Origin: Candidatus Bealeia paramacronuclearis
GTDB taxonomy: Bacteria; Pseudomonadota; Alphaproteobacteria; UBA9655
Length of the DNA: 64,000 bases
Reading direction: 5' to 3'
Assembly: GCF_035607555.1 (NCBI RefSeq)
Contig: NZ_JAVHWZ010000003.1
Location: 92,018 to 156,017 of the forward strand
Positions within the stretch are counted from its first letter, which is position 1. Each line of letters opens with the position of its first letter. The position numbers were made by a program, and so were the translations under genes. Of the stretch, positions 17,047 through 25,115 are shown piece by piece. A model generated the notes under the pieces. The model was not told where the DNA came from. It was given only the letters and a program-made list of their open reading frames with translations, and searched no databases.

Positions 17047-19536
17047 TTAGTAAAGGCCGCCTGTCCCTGAAAAGTCCGGTTGAACCGGCTGAGGCGTAGG
17101 CAGTGATGGTCGTAAAGATTCAACATGGTTATAAGATGCTTCTTCCTGAAACTCAAGAGGTTCAGAGGTGATAGTACCCTCAGGCGAAGTTTGCCGTTCC
17201 TCAAAGTTTTGATTTTTAAGGGCTTCAAAAATAACGGACTTATCCCCGGGTTGCGCTGGCTGTCCCGTCATTTCATTCAAACGCACAATTTTCATACCCG
17301 CAGGCATCTTAAAGGGAATGCTGGGGATGCCTTCCAAGGCATGTTTCATAAAATCAACAAAGATGGGAAGGGCCACGCGTGCACCACCTTCCTTGTCCCC
17401 GAGAGGTTGGGGATTGTCAAACCCCACAAAGACCGCTGCGACCAAATTGGGGGTATATCCGACAGACCAAGCATCACGCTCCTCATTTGTGGTTCCGGTT
17501 TTGACCGCCAAAATTTTTCCAATCTCCTTGGCGCGTTGTGCCGATCCTGCTCGAACAGCACCCTCAAGCATAGAAGTAATTTGGTAAATACTTCTTGGAT
17601 CCGCAAGAGTTTCTCCCGTATCCACCAAAAGGGGAGACTCTTGTCCCATCCATTTTTGATCTTTGCAATTGGGGCAAAGCCTTTGATCAGCCTGGTAAAG
17701 TGTTTTTCCATGACGATCTTGAATACGATCAATAAGAGACGCTTTGACCTGCCTTCCCCCATTGGCCAAAATGGCATAAGCATTGGCAAGCTTTAAAACC
17801 GTTGTCTCCCCGGCCCCCAACGCAATAGCCAATTGAATAGGCACATTATCGATGACACCAAATTTCTCAATAATATCTTTAACGGGTTTCATTCCAATAT
17901 ATTCATGAACCAATCGAATGGTCATCATGTTCAAAGATTTTTGAAGACCAATCCGCAAGGGTACAGGTCCGTAATGATGATCCGTGACATTTTTGGGCGT
18001 GTACATGCCTAAGCCCCGGCCCAAAGAAATCGCAATGGGAGAATCTGAGACGATAGTGGCGGGTGAAAATCCACGCTCCATGGCGGCCAAATAAACGAAG
18101 GTTTTAATCGCCGATCCCGGCTGACGCAGCGCTTGGGTGGCTCGATTAAATTGGCTTTCAGAAAAACTAAATCCCCCAGACATTGCAAGAACCCGTCCCG
18201 AATGGGGATCAAGAGCGATTAAGGCGCCACTGACTTTAGGCACTTGCTCAAGTTTATAGTCGCCCGCCTGACCGCTTAAGGAAACCAAAATAATGTCCCC
18301 AATTTGAAGGACGTCTTTGGGAGATTTAATCTCCGGCCCCACTTGATTGGGGGGAATGTGTTTGCGGGCCCATTTCAAATTGGCAAGAGGTATTTTGCCA
18401 ACAGATCCATCCTTCAGTCCAATTGAAGCCTCTGTTGGTTTGAGTTCAAGGACAAGAGCGGTTTGCCATGGCGAAATACCTGCAGGATCAATAAAACTGG
18501 CAAGCTTAGGCATCCAATTTTCAGGATTCGTATCCAAAAGATCCAAATGCCCTACAGGACCTCGGAATCCGTGTCTTTGATCATAAGAGATTAACCCCTG
18601 ACGCAAAGCTTGATCCGCTATTTTTTGAAGTTTGGGATCCAGTGTTGTCCGAACGGTCAGTCCACCCTCATAAAGAGACGCCTCACCATATTGCGTCACA
18701 AGATTCCTGCGGACTTCTTCGGCAAAATAATCGGCATGAACCACATGAGCGGGATCCGATTGTCGTAATGTAATGGGCTCTTCTAAAGCCTCTTTCCCTT
18801 CTTCAGTAGTAATGACTTTTTCTTCAACCATGCGCGAAATGACCCAATCTCGCCTTGCCTTTGCTGCTGCATAATTCGTTTTGGGGCTATATCTGCTGGG
18901 GGCCTTGGGAAGTCCTGCCAAAAATGCGGCTTCTGCGGGCGTTAGCTCCTCTAAAGATTTGTTGAAATAATTAAGAGCGGCTGCCGCAACCCCATAGGAG
19001 CTATTTCCTAAGAAAATCTCATTTAAATAAATCTCAAGAATTCGGTCTTTAGAGAGCGCCTTTTCAATGCGGAACGCCAAGATTGCCTCTTTGATTTTGC
19101 GTTCGTAAGAGGCGTGAGTTGAGATACTTGAAAGGAGAAGGTTTTTAGCCACCTGCTGTGTGATTGTGGAGGCGCCCATGGGCCGTTTGTTTGAGCCGAT
19201 ATTCACAAGATTAATAACAGCTGCGCGGATGATTCCTGTAAAATCAAGACCATTGTGTTCGTAGAAATTTTTATCTTCGGCGGCTAAAAATGTTTTAATC
19301 ACCCGATCGGGGATAGATGTAATGGGAACAAACACGCGTTTTTGAGTTGCATATTCGGCAAAAAGCCGTCCATCGGTTGCATAAAGGCGACTGACAACGG
19401 GGGGTTCATATTGGGCAAGTTGCTCGTAATCGGGAAGGCCATTTCCATAATAATAAAGCGCGCAAAAAATAATAGCGCCTGCCGCCACGGCGCCCATAAT
19501 AATCAATGTGAAAAGCCAGCCCAAAAAGCGCAACAT
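17047..19536 (-). CDS. mrcA: penicillin-binding protein 1A
   Basis: Bifunctional class A PBP that polymerises and cross-links peptidoglycan at the inner membrane. The 829 residues begin with a transmembrane anchor (about 7-29). The glycosyltransferase domain (about 55-235) has the catalytic motif AAEDKNFYEH, GASTITQQVAKN and the helix ending in GNSSYGVAAAA. The transpeptidase domain holds SAIK (SxxK; GSAIKTFVYLA), the SLN motif in KSLNMMTIRL and KTGTTNEERDAW. A proline-rich tail closes the protein. Its presence, with alr in the same window, shows that the cell makes peptidoglycan. Gene order mrcA-prfB is conserved in alphaproteobacteria; the gene usually upstream is absent here, with an IS5 element about 130 bp away. 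Confidence 0.97.
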   Translation of the reverse strand: MLRFLGWLFTLIIMGAVAAGAIIFCALYYYGNGLPDYEQLAQYEPPVVSRLYATDGRLFAEYATQKRVFVPITSIPDRVIKTFLAAEDKNFYEHNGLDFTGIIRAAVINLVNIGSNKRPMGASTITQQVAKNLLLSSISTHASYERKIKEAILAFRIEKALSKDRILEIYLNEIFLGNSSYGVAAAALNYFNKSLEELTPAEAAFLAGLPKAPSRYSPKTNYAAAKARRDWVISRMVEEKVITTEEGKEALEEPITLRQSDPAHVVHADYFAEEVRRNLVTQYGEASLYEGGLTVRTTLDPKLQKIADQALRQGLISYDQRHGFRGPVGHLDLLDTNPENWMPKLASFIDPAGISPWQTALVLELKPTEASIGLKDGSVGKIPLANLKWARKHIPPNQVGPEIKSPKDVLQIGDIILVSLSGQAGDYKLEQVPKVSGALIALDPHSGRVLAMSGGFSFSESQFNRATQALRQPGSAIKTFVYLAAMERGFSPATIVSDSPIAISLGRGLGMYTPKNVTDHHYGPVPLRIGLQKSLNMMTIRLVHEYIGMKPVKDIIEKFGVIDNVPIQLAIALGAGETTVLKLANAYAILANGGRQVKASLIDRIQDRHGKTLYQADQRLCPNCKDQKWMGQESPLLVDTGETLADPRSIYQITSMLEGAVRAGSAQRAKEIGKILAVKTGTTNEERDAWSVGYTPNLVAAVFVGFDNPQPLGDKEGGARVALPIFVDFMKHALEGIPSIPFKMPAGMKIVRLNEMTGQPAQPGDKSVIFEALKNQNFEERQTSPEGTITSEPLEFQEEASYNHVESLRPSLPTPQPVQPDFSGTGGLY

Positions 19537-19666
19537 TATTTTTTAAACTCCAAAAAATCCTGATAATGATTTACCAGAGTTTATACTAAAAAGACAATTT
19601 CATTTTAATAATCCTAAAAAGATCTTGAAACCCGTTGGCCATAAAAATTCTTGCAGAGTAGATTAA

Positions 19667-20862
19667 GACCATTGCATAATTGAGGGATGAGGAGAGAAAG
19701 GATATACTGAGGAAAGTCCGAAAAGCAGGAGTGATCGAAAATGTCCTTTTTAAATCGTGAAGCCAGAGAGCGTTTAAAGAACAGTCAACTTATCCAAGCT
19801 TTTAGCCTTATCGACTGGGAGAGTGTAAAGCAAAATATGGGGAAACTAGGAAGATCTGGCTATGGCCCCAATGGGTACGTACCAGTCAATTTACTGAAGG
19901 CGTTGATTTTGCAGGCTTGGCATAGCTTAAGCGATGAGGGGTTGGAAGAAGCCTTGAGGGTTCGGTTGGACTTTATGGTCATCACGGGGTTGGAAAAGGT
20001 GCCTGATCATACGACGCTCTGTCGATTTCGCAACTTGTTGATCAGTCAAAACCTTTGGGAATACCTCCTTGCAATGATCAATTATCAACTAGAACAAAAG
20101 GGATTAAAAGTGAAAGAATCCCAAGGAGCGATTATAGATGCGACGCTTATCGAATCAGCGGCACGTCCTCGGAAAGAAATGGAGGGGATGGCTGTTGATC
20201 GTGAAGAAGACAAGGAATATGCTGTTGAAGAGCAGGTAACCCTTTCCAAAGATCCAGATGCCACATGGCTTAAGAAGGGGAAACGGAGCTATTTTGGGTA
20301 CAAAGGCTTTATGGTCATTGACCAGGAGGACGGATATATTGATCAGGTTCACGTGACGCCTGCGCATGTCTCTGAAGTGAGAGAGTTGGAAGAGGTTGTG
20401 AAGAAGCGTCGAGATAAGAGGCTTTATGGAGACAAAGGGTATGCTTCCCAAGGAAACAAAGACTTGCTGAGGTCTAAGGGGATTAAGAACGGGTTGATGG
20501 AGAAAGCGAAAAGAAATAAGCCCTTAACCCATTGGCAAAAAGTATTTAACCGGATGATTTCGAAGATTCGATATAGGGTGGAACAAGGATTTGGAACCTT
20601 AAAACGAAAATTCAAATTCACGAGAGCATCCTATTTTACAACACCCAAAGTTCAAGGACAAATGGCCCTAAAAGCCATAGCCTTTAACCTCTTAAAGGCC
20701 ACAAATAAGGTTGCTTATGGATAAATCAGGCGAGTTAAGTGAGTATTTGAGCAAAAAAAGAACAAAGAGACGAAGAAAAAATATCATCCCCCTCAATTTA
20801 AAAAACTCAAAAATTAGCTTTTCAGGACCTCAGTTGGAATTTTTATTAATTATGCAATGGCC
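19667..20862 (+). mobile_element. IS5-family insertion sequence, apparently complete
   Basis: Bounded by inverted repeats GACCATTGCATAATT (19667-19681) and AATTATGCAATGGCC (20848-20862), 14 of 15 matching. Length 1196 bp, close to canonical IS5. Flanking tetramers are TTAA on the left and TTAG on the right; both fit the YTAR target of IS5 but they are not identical, so either one mutated or the flanks come from different insertions. Confidence 0.85.
19741..20724 (+). CDS. IS5-family DDE transposase
   Basis: A 327-residue transposase that cuts and joins the ends of the surrounding element. N-terminal DUF772-type DNA-binding part with LLKALILQAW and TTLCRFRN, then the DDE catalytic triad: D in GAIIDATLIES, D in RLYGDKGYAS and E in RYRVEQGFGTLKRKF. 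The reading frame is intact and has AGGAG correctly placed before the ATG, so the element could still be active. The 68 codons of non-coding sequence usual at the IS5 right end are present. Confidence 0.95.
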   Translation: MSFLNREARERLKNSQLIQAFSLIDWESVKQNMGKLGRSGYGPNGYVPVNLLKALILQAWHSLSDEGLEEALRVRLDFMVITGLEKVPDHTTLCRFRNLLISQNLWEYLLAMINYQLEQKGLKVKESQGAIIDATLIESAARPRKEMEGMAVDREEDKEYAVEEQVTLSKDPDATWLKKGKRSYFGYKGFMVIDQEDGYIDQVHVTPAHVSEVRELEEVVKKRRDKRLYGDKGYASQGNKDLLRSKGIKNGLMEKAKRNKPLTHWQKVFNRMISKIRYRVEQGFGTLKRKFKFTRASYFTTPKVQGQMALKAIAFNLLKATNKVAYG

Positions 20863-20933
20863 TTAGATTGACTATTTTCACAAAAAGGACCATCACTTTC
20901 ATTAATCATAAAATTCATTTGGGTTGTTGAGTT

Positions 20934-21761
20934 ATGGCTAAATTTCGATTTGAAAAGATTGTGCGTGACAAAGTTCCTCAGATTTTAGAAGTGCAAGGCA
21001 TTCACTTTGTCCAAAAGGAATTATCTGCCCCAGAGAAAATCAAGGCGCTTAAAGACAAACTTCTTGAAGAATCGCAGGAAGTCCATGAGGCTTCTTCTCC
21101 TCAAGATCTTCTCGAGGAAATTGCGGATGTTGCGGAAGTTTTGGATGCAATTTTAGCCCAGTCGCAAATCACATGGGAGGAAGTAAACCTTGCTCGCACC
21201 AAGAAAAATGAAAAGAGCGGTGCTTTTCAAAAAAGTGTTTATATTAAAACCGTTGAGGCGGAAGACGGGCATCCGTTGGAGAGCTTTCATTATGAATCCC
21301 CCCTCAAATACCCCCGTCTTCACTCTTCAGAAAAAGACGGAATTGAAATCATGCTTCACGAGAATTCATTTACCCCTCTTGATGAGGAGATTTTAAAGCG
21401 TCTTCGTGATTTTAATGCTCCTTATTTTGGGTCTGAAAAAGCTCAAAATTTCACCCTTGCTGCACACGAAAACGATGTTCTTATTGGAGGCGCTTCGGGA
21501 TTTATCAAGCAAGAGAGTTGCTTTTTAAATGTTGTTTTCGTCGATGACTCTCATCGTAAAAAAGGACAGGGGCAAGCGTTCATGAAAATCCTTGAGGATT
21601 TTGCAAAATCCAAAGGATGCACAAAACTTGACCTTGAAACTTTTGAATTCCAAGCCCCAGCATTTTATGAAAAGATTGGTTTTCGCGTACTCACAACCAC
21701 CAAAAATTGGCTGAGAGGACAAACCATCTATTTGATGCGAAAAAATTTAAAGGATATATAA
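20934..21761 (+). CDS. fusion of a MazG-like NTP pyrophosphatase domain and a GNAT acetyltransferase
   Basis: The 275 residues hold two unrelated folds. Residues 1 to about 105 resemble the all-alpha NTP pyrophosphatase group (COG4997, phosphoribosyl-ATP pyrophosphohydrolase-like): KIVRDKVPQIL at the start, then LLEESQEVHEA and DLLEEIADVAEVLDAI, which supply the acidic E-x2-E/E-x2-D metal-binding pattern. Residues about 150-275 form a GNAT domain: VFVDDSHRKKGQGQAFM matches the acetyl-CoA loop (R/Q-x-x-G-x-G/A), followed by FYEKIGFRV. House-cleaning of non-canonical NTPs plus acyl transfer in one chain is unusual; the substrates are not known. The next gene follows after 3 bp. Confidence 0.82.
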   Translation: MAKFRFEKIVRDKVPQILEVQGIHFVQKELSAPEKIKALKDKLLEESQEVHEASSPQDLLEEIADVAEVLDAILAQSQITWEEVNLARTKKNEKSGAFQKSVYIKTVEAEDGHPLESFHYESPLKYPRLHSSEKDGIEIMLHENSFTPLDEEILKRLRDFNAPYFGSEKAQNFTLAAHENDVLIGGASGFIKQESCFLNVVFVDDSHRKKGQGQAFMKILEDFAKSKGCTKLDLETFEFQAPAFYEKIGFRVLTTTKNWLRGQTIYLMRKNLKDI

Positions 21762-21764
21762 ATT

Positions 21765-22190
21765 ATGAAAAAAGATACTCTTTTATTCTCAATTCTGATG
21801 CTTTCTTGTGTCGCACCACTTCAGGCAAACCCTGGGTTCAATTGCCCCAAAGCAGAGACAATTTCTTGCAAAATTTTTGATCAAGATCCCAAAAGCTTTG
21901 TCTGCACATCAGAATCTGTGAATGTGGGGGAAGGGACTAAAGTTTTAGGAAGTCTTCCTTTTTATGGGCCACCCGTGGATATAATTCCGGGATTTGATTT
22001 TGCAAAAGCGCAGTGGGAGCTTGTTTTGGGCGAATACAGCTATGGTTTTCCAGATTGTGTTTATCAAGATAAAATCACAAAAACTCAGATGAATTTCATT
22101 TATCGCCCCGAAGATTTAAAACTTCTAACCCCCCTTGAGAATTGTAAATTTCAAGACGTGGGAAAAGCCCCACATATTGTGTGTGAGTGA
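21765..22190 (+). CDS. small secreted Cys-containing protein, unknown function
   Basis: A 141-residue protein that I cannot place with certainty. The first 21 or so residues form a classical signal peptide (KK, hydrophobic core, cleavage near LQANP). The mature part has seven cysteines (CPKAETISC, FVC, DC, NC, VC), suggesting two or three disulfides in the periplasm or outside, and a WELVLGEYSYGFPDC motif. It resembles small disulfide-rich secreted proteins with a C-P-x start, but this is weak. It follows the fusion gene by 3 bp and overlaps the start of the glycosylase gene, so the three may be translated from one mRNA. Confidence 0.65.
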   Translation: MKKDTLLFSILMLSCVAPLQANPGFNCPKAETISCKIFDQDPKSFVCTSESVNVGEGTKVLGSLPFYGPPVDIIPGFDFAKAQWELVLGEYSYGFPDCVYQDKITKTQMNFIYRPEDLKLLTPLENCKFQDVGKAPHIVCE

Positions 22191-22704
22191 TTTGAATCTC
22201 CCTCGCTTGAATCGCGCATATTTTGAAAACCCAACCCTTGAGGTTGCCCAAGACCTCATTGGAAAGGTCATGATCTTTGGCGAACACCAAGGCATCATCA
22301 CGGAAACGGAAGCCTACATTGGACAAGATGATCCGGCCTGCCATGCAGTCCGTGGAATAACGCCACGAAATGCCGTGATGTTTGGCCCCCCTGGGGTGAG
22401 CTATGTTTATTTCATCTATGGAATGTACCATTGCCTTAATTTCGTAACAGAAAAGGAAGGCTTCCCTGCTGCTGTTCTCATTCGGGGATTAAAAATGAAG
22501 GATTCAAATATGCACTATGATGGCCCGGGAAAACTCTGTCGCACCTTAAATTTAACCCGAGAACATAATGGATTGGATCTCACCCTTCACCCCACTTTTG
22601 GCGTTTATGAGGGAGGCCTCACAATTCCATTTCGAGCAACCCCTCGCATCGGCATCAAACAAGGCACCGACAAACTTTGGCGATTTATAGCCGAAAGGTT
22701 TTAA
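22183..22704 (+). CDS. DNA-3-methyladenine glycosylase (AAG/MPG type)
   Basis: Base-excision repair enzyme that removes 3-methyladenine, hypoxanthine and other damaged purines. Seen: the catalytic Glu in TETEAYIGQDDPACHA (about residue 45), the intercalation-site Tyr in VYFIYGMYHCLN, GPGKLCRTLN and the closing TPRIGIKQGTDKLWRF. I choose GTG at 22183 (MSDLNLPRLNRAYF), overlapping the preceding stop by 8 bp, as it gives the normal short N-terminus (173 residues); an upstream TTG at 22135 lies inside the previous gene. TTG at 22192 is another option. Confidence 0.92.
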   Translation: MSDLNLPRLNRAYFENPTLEVAQDLIGKVMIFGEHQGIITETEAYIGQDDPACHAVRGITPRNAVMFGPPGVSYVYFIYGMYHCLNFVTEKEGFPAAVLIRGLKMKDSNMHYDGPGKLCRTLNLTREHNGLDLTLHPTFGVYEGGLTIPFRATPRIGIKQGTDKLWRFIAERF

Positions 22705-22870
22705 TTTTTGGGAAGCAGGGGACGTAAATGCAGAAACTCTTCAACAGTTAACGTAAAACCCTCCTTAAAAAGCATAAATCACCACGTCCTCTGATTCGTG
22801 ACGGTCCATATATTTTGGTCAGGAATCGTTTTTCGGTCGATAAAATGACAGGTATCTGGCTTTTAGAACG

Positions 22871-22906
22871 TGAACACTCCACGGGGATTGCCTCATGGAG
22901 TGTTCA
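22871..22906. terminator. hairpin between the glycosylase gene and a minus-strand gene
   Basis: Perfect 11-bp inverted repeat TGAACACTCCA/TGGAGTGTTCA with a 14-base loop. It lies between two converging genes and could end transcription in both directions, but neither side has a strong T-run. The rest of the 218-bp gap shows no gene. Confidence 0.45.
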
Positions 22907-22921
22907 TATAACGCAAATAGA

Positions 22922-23341
22922 TTAGACTACTGCGAAAGGGTCTACTTCCCATCCAAGCATACTCAGAGCCTCATCTATGCCTTTTTGAGTGATTTCGCCA
23001 TTGGAGGCTTTCATTCCAACAAGATTTTTGCTTATAATTTTATGCAACTCATTATACTTATTGTTTTCGTTCAACCAGTCTTCCAGCGCTTTTTCATTTG
23101 TTTTAATGTTTTCTTTCAGTAGGTTGGAATTATCGAGATACATTTCTAGGGCGTCTTTCCTTAATTCCACAGTCTCAAATTTTATTTCATCCTTACGAAT
23201 TTTTTCAATTGTTGCATCCACCTTTTCCAACTGCCCTTGAAGAGTTTTTATTTTTTTACCGATTACAGAATTTTTCTTTATTTCGGCCAATAAGTGTTCA
23301 GCCTGATCAAAAACATTTTCTTCAATAGAGCGTGTCATCAA
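22922..23341 (-). CDS. hypothetical coiled-coil protein
   Basis: A 139-residue soluble protein without signal peptide or recognised family. Residues about 15-100 are rich in Lys, Glu, Asn and Leu with heptad-like spacing (IKTLQGQLEKVDATIEKI), so a coiled coil is likely; the C-terminus, from ITQKGIDEALSMLGW on, is more mixed. It lies 3 bp downstream of a transposase fragment in a patch of accessory genes and has lower GC than its neighbours, so it may have come in by transfer. The ribosome site is weak; two ATG codons stand side by side at the start. Confidence 0.55.
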   Translation of the reverse strand: MMTRSIEENVFDQAEHLLAEIKKNSVIGKKIKTLQGQLEKVDATIEKIRKDEIKFETVELRKDALEMYLDNSNLLKENIKTNEKALEDWLNENNKYNELHKIISKNLVGMKASNGEITQKGIDEALSMLGWEVDPFAVV

Positions 23342-23344
23342 CTA

Positions 23345-23569
23345 CTACCGACTAAAGCCGGTATTTTGGTAAACGCTTGCAAAGAAGAACAACGCGTAAA
23401 CGCTAGAATTCTGAAATTCTAAAGTCATCTTTTTGTGATGTTCTTCTTGCTGCTCTAAATATTTTTGAACATCCTCTGCATTCACGTTGCCAACAGTCAC
23501 TGCAAAATATCCTCTTGCCCACAAATGTTGACCCCAATACTTTTTTCTCAGATGTTCGAACTCTTGCAA
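23345..23569 (-). pseudogene. IS200/IS605-family transposase TnpA, C-terminal remnant
   Basis: The 74 residues hold the C-terminal third of a Y1 (HUH) transposase: LRKKYWGQHLWARGYFAVTVGN, then VQKYLEQQEEH, in which Y of KYLEQQ occupies the place of the catalytic tyrosine. The N-terminal part with the HUH motif is missing; upstream there are only about 50 bp before the Nudix gene. It is therefore a dead fragment, a sign of an old IS200/IS605 insertion. Confidence 0.85.
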
Positions 23570-23622
23570 GAGTTTCCGGCTGCTTTTTCCTTTAAAATAT
23601 TTTTATTCCAGTTTTTCATGCC

Positions 23623-24081
23623 TCACCACCTGTCTGAAATTGAATGTGAGTTGAAGTATTCCTCAACCCTGCGTCTTGTAGCAGGAGAAAGATCGGGGGG
23701 TAAATTATTCAGAGAAAACCATTTGATTTCATCAATTTCAGGAGATGAAACAGGGACCTGATCAAAATCTTCACAGATATAAAGCGCCACATAATCATGG
23801 CGTCCTGCATAAGGATTATAATAAAATCCAAAAAGAGTGAGAGGTCCTTTAGGGCGGATTCCCCCCTCTTCATAAAGTTCGCGACAGGCCGCCTGATGCG
23901 GTGTTTCGTGAGGATCCACACCGCCCCCAATACAATGCCAATCCGGCGCATAAGTATGATGTACCAAAAGAATGTAATCCTCTTTTTTAACCAAAATACG
24001 CACGCCAATGGTGGTTTTTTGAAAAAGGCTCAAGATGAAATTTTTGCAGCCATGGAGAAAGTTCATTTTTGAAAAATTCAC
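23623..24081 (-). CDS. Nudix hydrolase
   Basis: A 152-residue Nudix-fold pyrophosphohydrolase. The Nudix box GX5EX7REX2EEXGI is complete at about residues 52-75 (GGVDPHETPH..., CRELYEEGGI). The beta-strand before it (RILVKKEDYILLVHHTY) and the following region with FYYNPYAGRHDYVALYIC are typical. Substrates in this family range from nucleotide sugars to capped RNA; the sequence does not decide. Its start overlaps the end of the upstream cupin gene by 4 bp, so the two are cotranslated. Confidence 0.92.
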   Translation of the reverse strand: MNFSKMNFLHGCKNFILSLFQKTTIGVRILVKKEDYILLVHHTYAPDWHCIGGGVDPHETPHQAACRELYEEGGIRPKGPLTLFGFYYNPYAGRHDYVALYICEDFDQVPVSSPEIDEIKWFSLNNLPPDLSPATRRRVEEYFNSHSISDRW

Positions 24082-24431
24082 GACCCCTTAAATTCAATAA
24101 CCATCACTTCAATTGGCTCATTGGATTCGTTAATATCGCCATGGAGTTCGCCTTGAGGATCAGCTTCAAGCCAATAGGCTTTGCTTGTTTCAAAGGTGAG
24201 ATCTGATGTGCGTCCACCTTCTTCAATCTTTTTCAAAGTTCCGCCTTTAAGCCCCACAACAACGCGAGGCTGCTCGTGGCGGTGCATTTTAAGAGGCTGA
24301 TTTGGCATAATTATGGTTTTCCAAACTTTGACTTTTTCATTTTCAAATTGAAGCTCACGATGTGTTTTGGGGATTTCACCGCACAACGAAAAGCTAAACA
24401 TAAAACAAACACATAGCGTCAAAAATTTCAT
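24078..24431 (-). CDS. exported cupin-like protein
   Basis: A 117-residue protein with a signal peptide (residues 1 to about 18, MKFLTLCVCFMFSFSLC), followed by a small cupin barrel: MPNQPLKMHRHEQPRVVVGL carries the H-x-H...R pattern of cupin motif 1, and GELHGDINESNEP resembles motif 2. The Cys after the hydrophobic core (SFSLCGE) may be a lipobox-like site, which would tether it to a membrane. Function unknown. It overlaps the Nudix gene by 4 bp. The start codon has GGAGGAA-type sequence upstream. Confidence 0.75.
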   Translation of the reverse strand: MKFLTLCVCFMFSFSLCGEIPKTHRELQFENEKVKVWKTIIMPNQPLKMHRHEQPRVVVGLKGGTLKKIEEGGRTSDLTFETSKAYWLEADPQGELHGDINESNEPIEVMVIEFKGS

Positions 24432-24492
24432 AAAAATTCCTCCTTTTGTATAAGTTGAGAACGATAATCACATTTGGCACATAAGACAAGTT

Positions 24493-24525
24493 TTGACTTG
24501 CTATGGGGGGCGGGGGGGGTATGAT
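24493..24525 (+). promoter_or_regulatory. possible promoter with G-tract spacer
   Basis: TTGACT (24493-24498) and TATGAT (24520-24525) look like -35 and -10 boxes but are 21 bp apart. The spacer contains GGGGGG, C, GGGGGGGG (24505-24519). A homopolymer of this kind between promoter boxes can change length by replication slippage and alter promoter strength; loss of four G would give a 17-bp spacer. Confidence 0.35.
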
Positions 24526-24579
24526 AGATTTACTATAAGTAAATAAAGAAAAATAACAATAAACAAGGGATCAAAAAAC

Positions 24580-24996
24580 ATGAAAATAGGATTGTCTTTA
24601 ATAGCGTTTGCCACATTGGCAGGTCTTTCGATGAATTGTGAAGCTACAACGCACAAGGTTAAACTGACTCTTGATAATCAAATTCCGCGTGATTCAATAA
24701 CCGCTGATTTTACGTTCGTCTTTATGGGGAAAGACCTACCGGTCATGCGCCTCGGATTTAAAGCAGATCAAGGGCAACAGGTTCAGGAAGGAATAGAATT
24801 TCACGATGACGTAGAATATAAGCTTAATATTGTCTTTAACCCCGCAAGTAATGAGATTACACCTAATGTTGTGAAATGTGCAACTCCCAAACAAACTATA
24901 AAAGTGACCCCCAAAACTCAAGCCTTGTTAATCACCCTTAAAAACGAGTACAATCGGTACTCGTGCTCGTTCATTACTGACCCCCCTCAGGAATAA
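24580..24996 (+). CDS. small secreted protein, unknown function
   Basis: A 138-residue protein with a clear signal peptide (MKIGLSLIAFATLAGLSMNCEA, cleavage probably after CEA). The mature part is rich in beta-forming residues (THKVKLTLDNQIP, YKLNIVFNPAS, LLITLKNEYNRYSCSF) and has two cysteines near VKCAT and YSC, which could form a disulfide. I do not recognise a family. It stands alone, with a G-tract promoter candidate upstream and a strong terminator hairpin downstream, so it is a monocistronic unit. Confidence 0.7.
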   Translation: MKIGLSLIAFATLAGLSMNCEATTHKVKLTLDNQIPRDSITADFTFVFMGKDLPVMRLGFKADQGQQVQEGIEFHDDVEYKLNIVFNPASNEITPNVVKCATPKQTIKVTPKTQALLITLKNEYNRYSCSFITDPPQE

Positions 24997-25008
24997 CCCC
25001 GTTTCATA

Positions 25009-25060
25009 AATCCAGATCGCAAGGCTAGGATACTGCCTTTGCGATCTGGATTGTTGATTT
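25009..25060 (+). terminator. intrinsic terminator
   Basis: Long inverted repeat AATCCAGATCGCAAGG (25009-25024) with CCTTTGCGATCTGGATT (25036-25052), one bulged base, followed by GTTGATTTTAT. It ends the unit of the secreted protein before tsaD. Confidence 0.85.
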
Positions 25061-25115
25061 TATCCCACTCATTTTTTTCTTGTCGCGCTCTTCCTAACGT
25101 GGTTCAACAGAGATT

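Noticed and set aside
19708..19726. GAGGAAAGTCCG, which looks like the conserved P4 region of RNase P RNA
   Set aside because: It lies inside the IS5 element just upstream of the transposase; no other part of RNase P RNA surrounds it.
19663..20866. TTAA and TTAG as a perfect target duplication of the IS5 element
   Set aside because: They differ at the last base, so I report only that both fit the target consensus.
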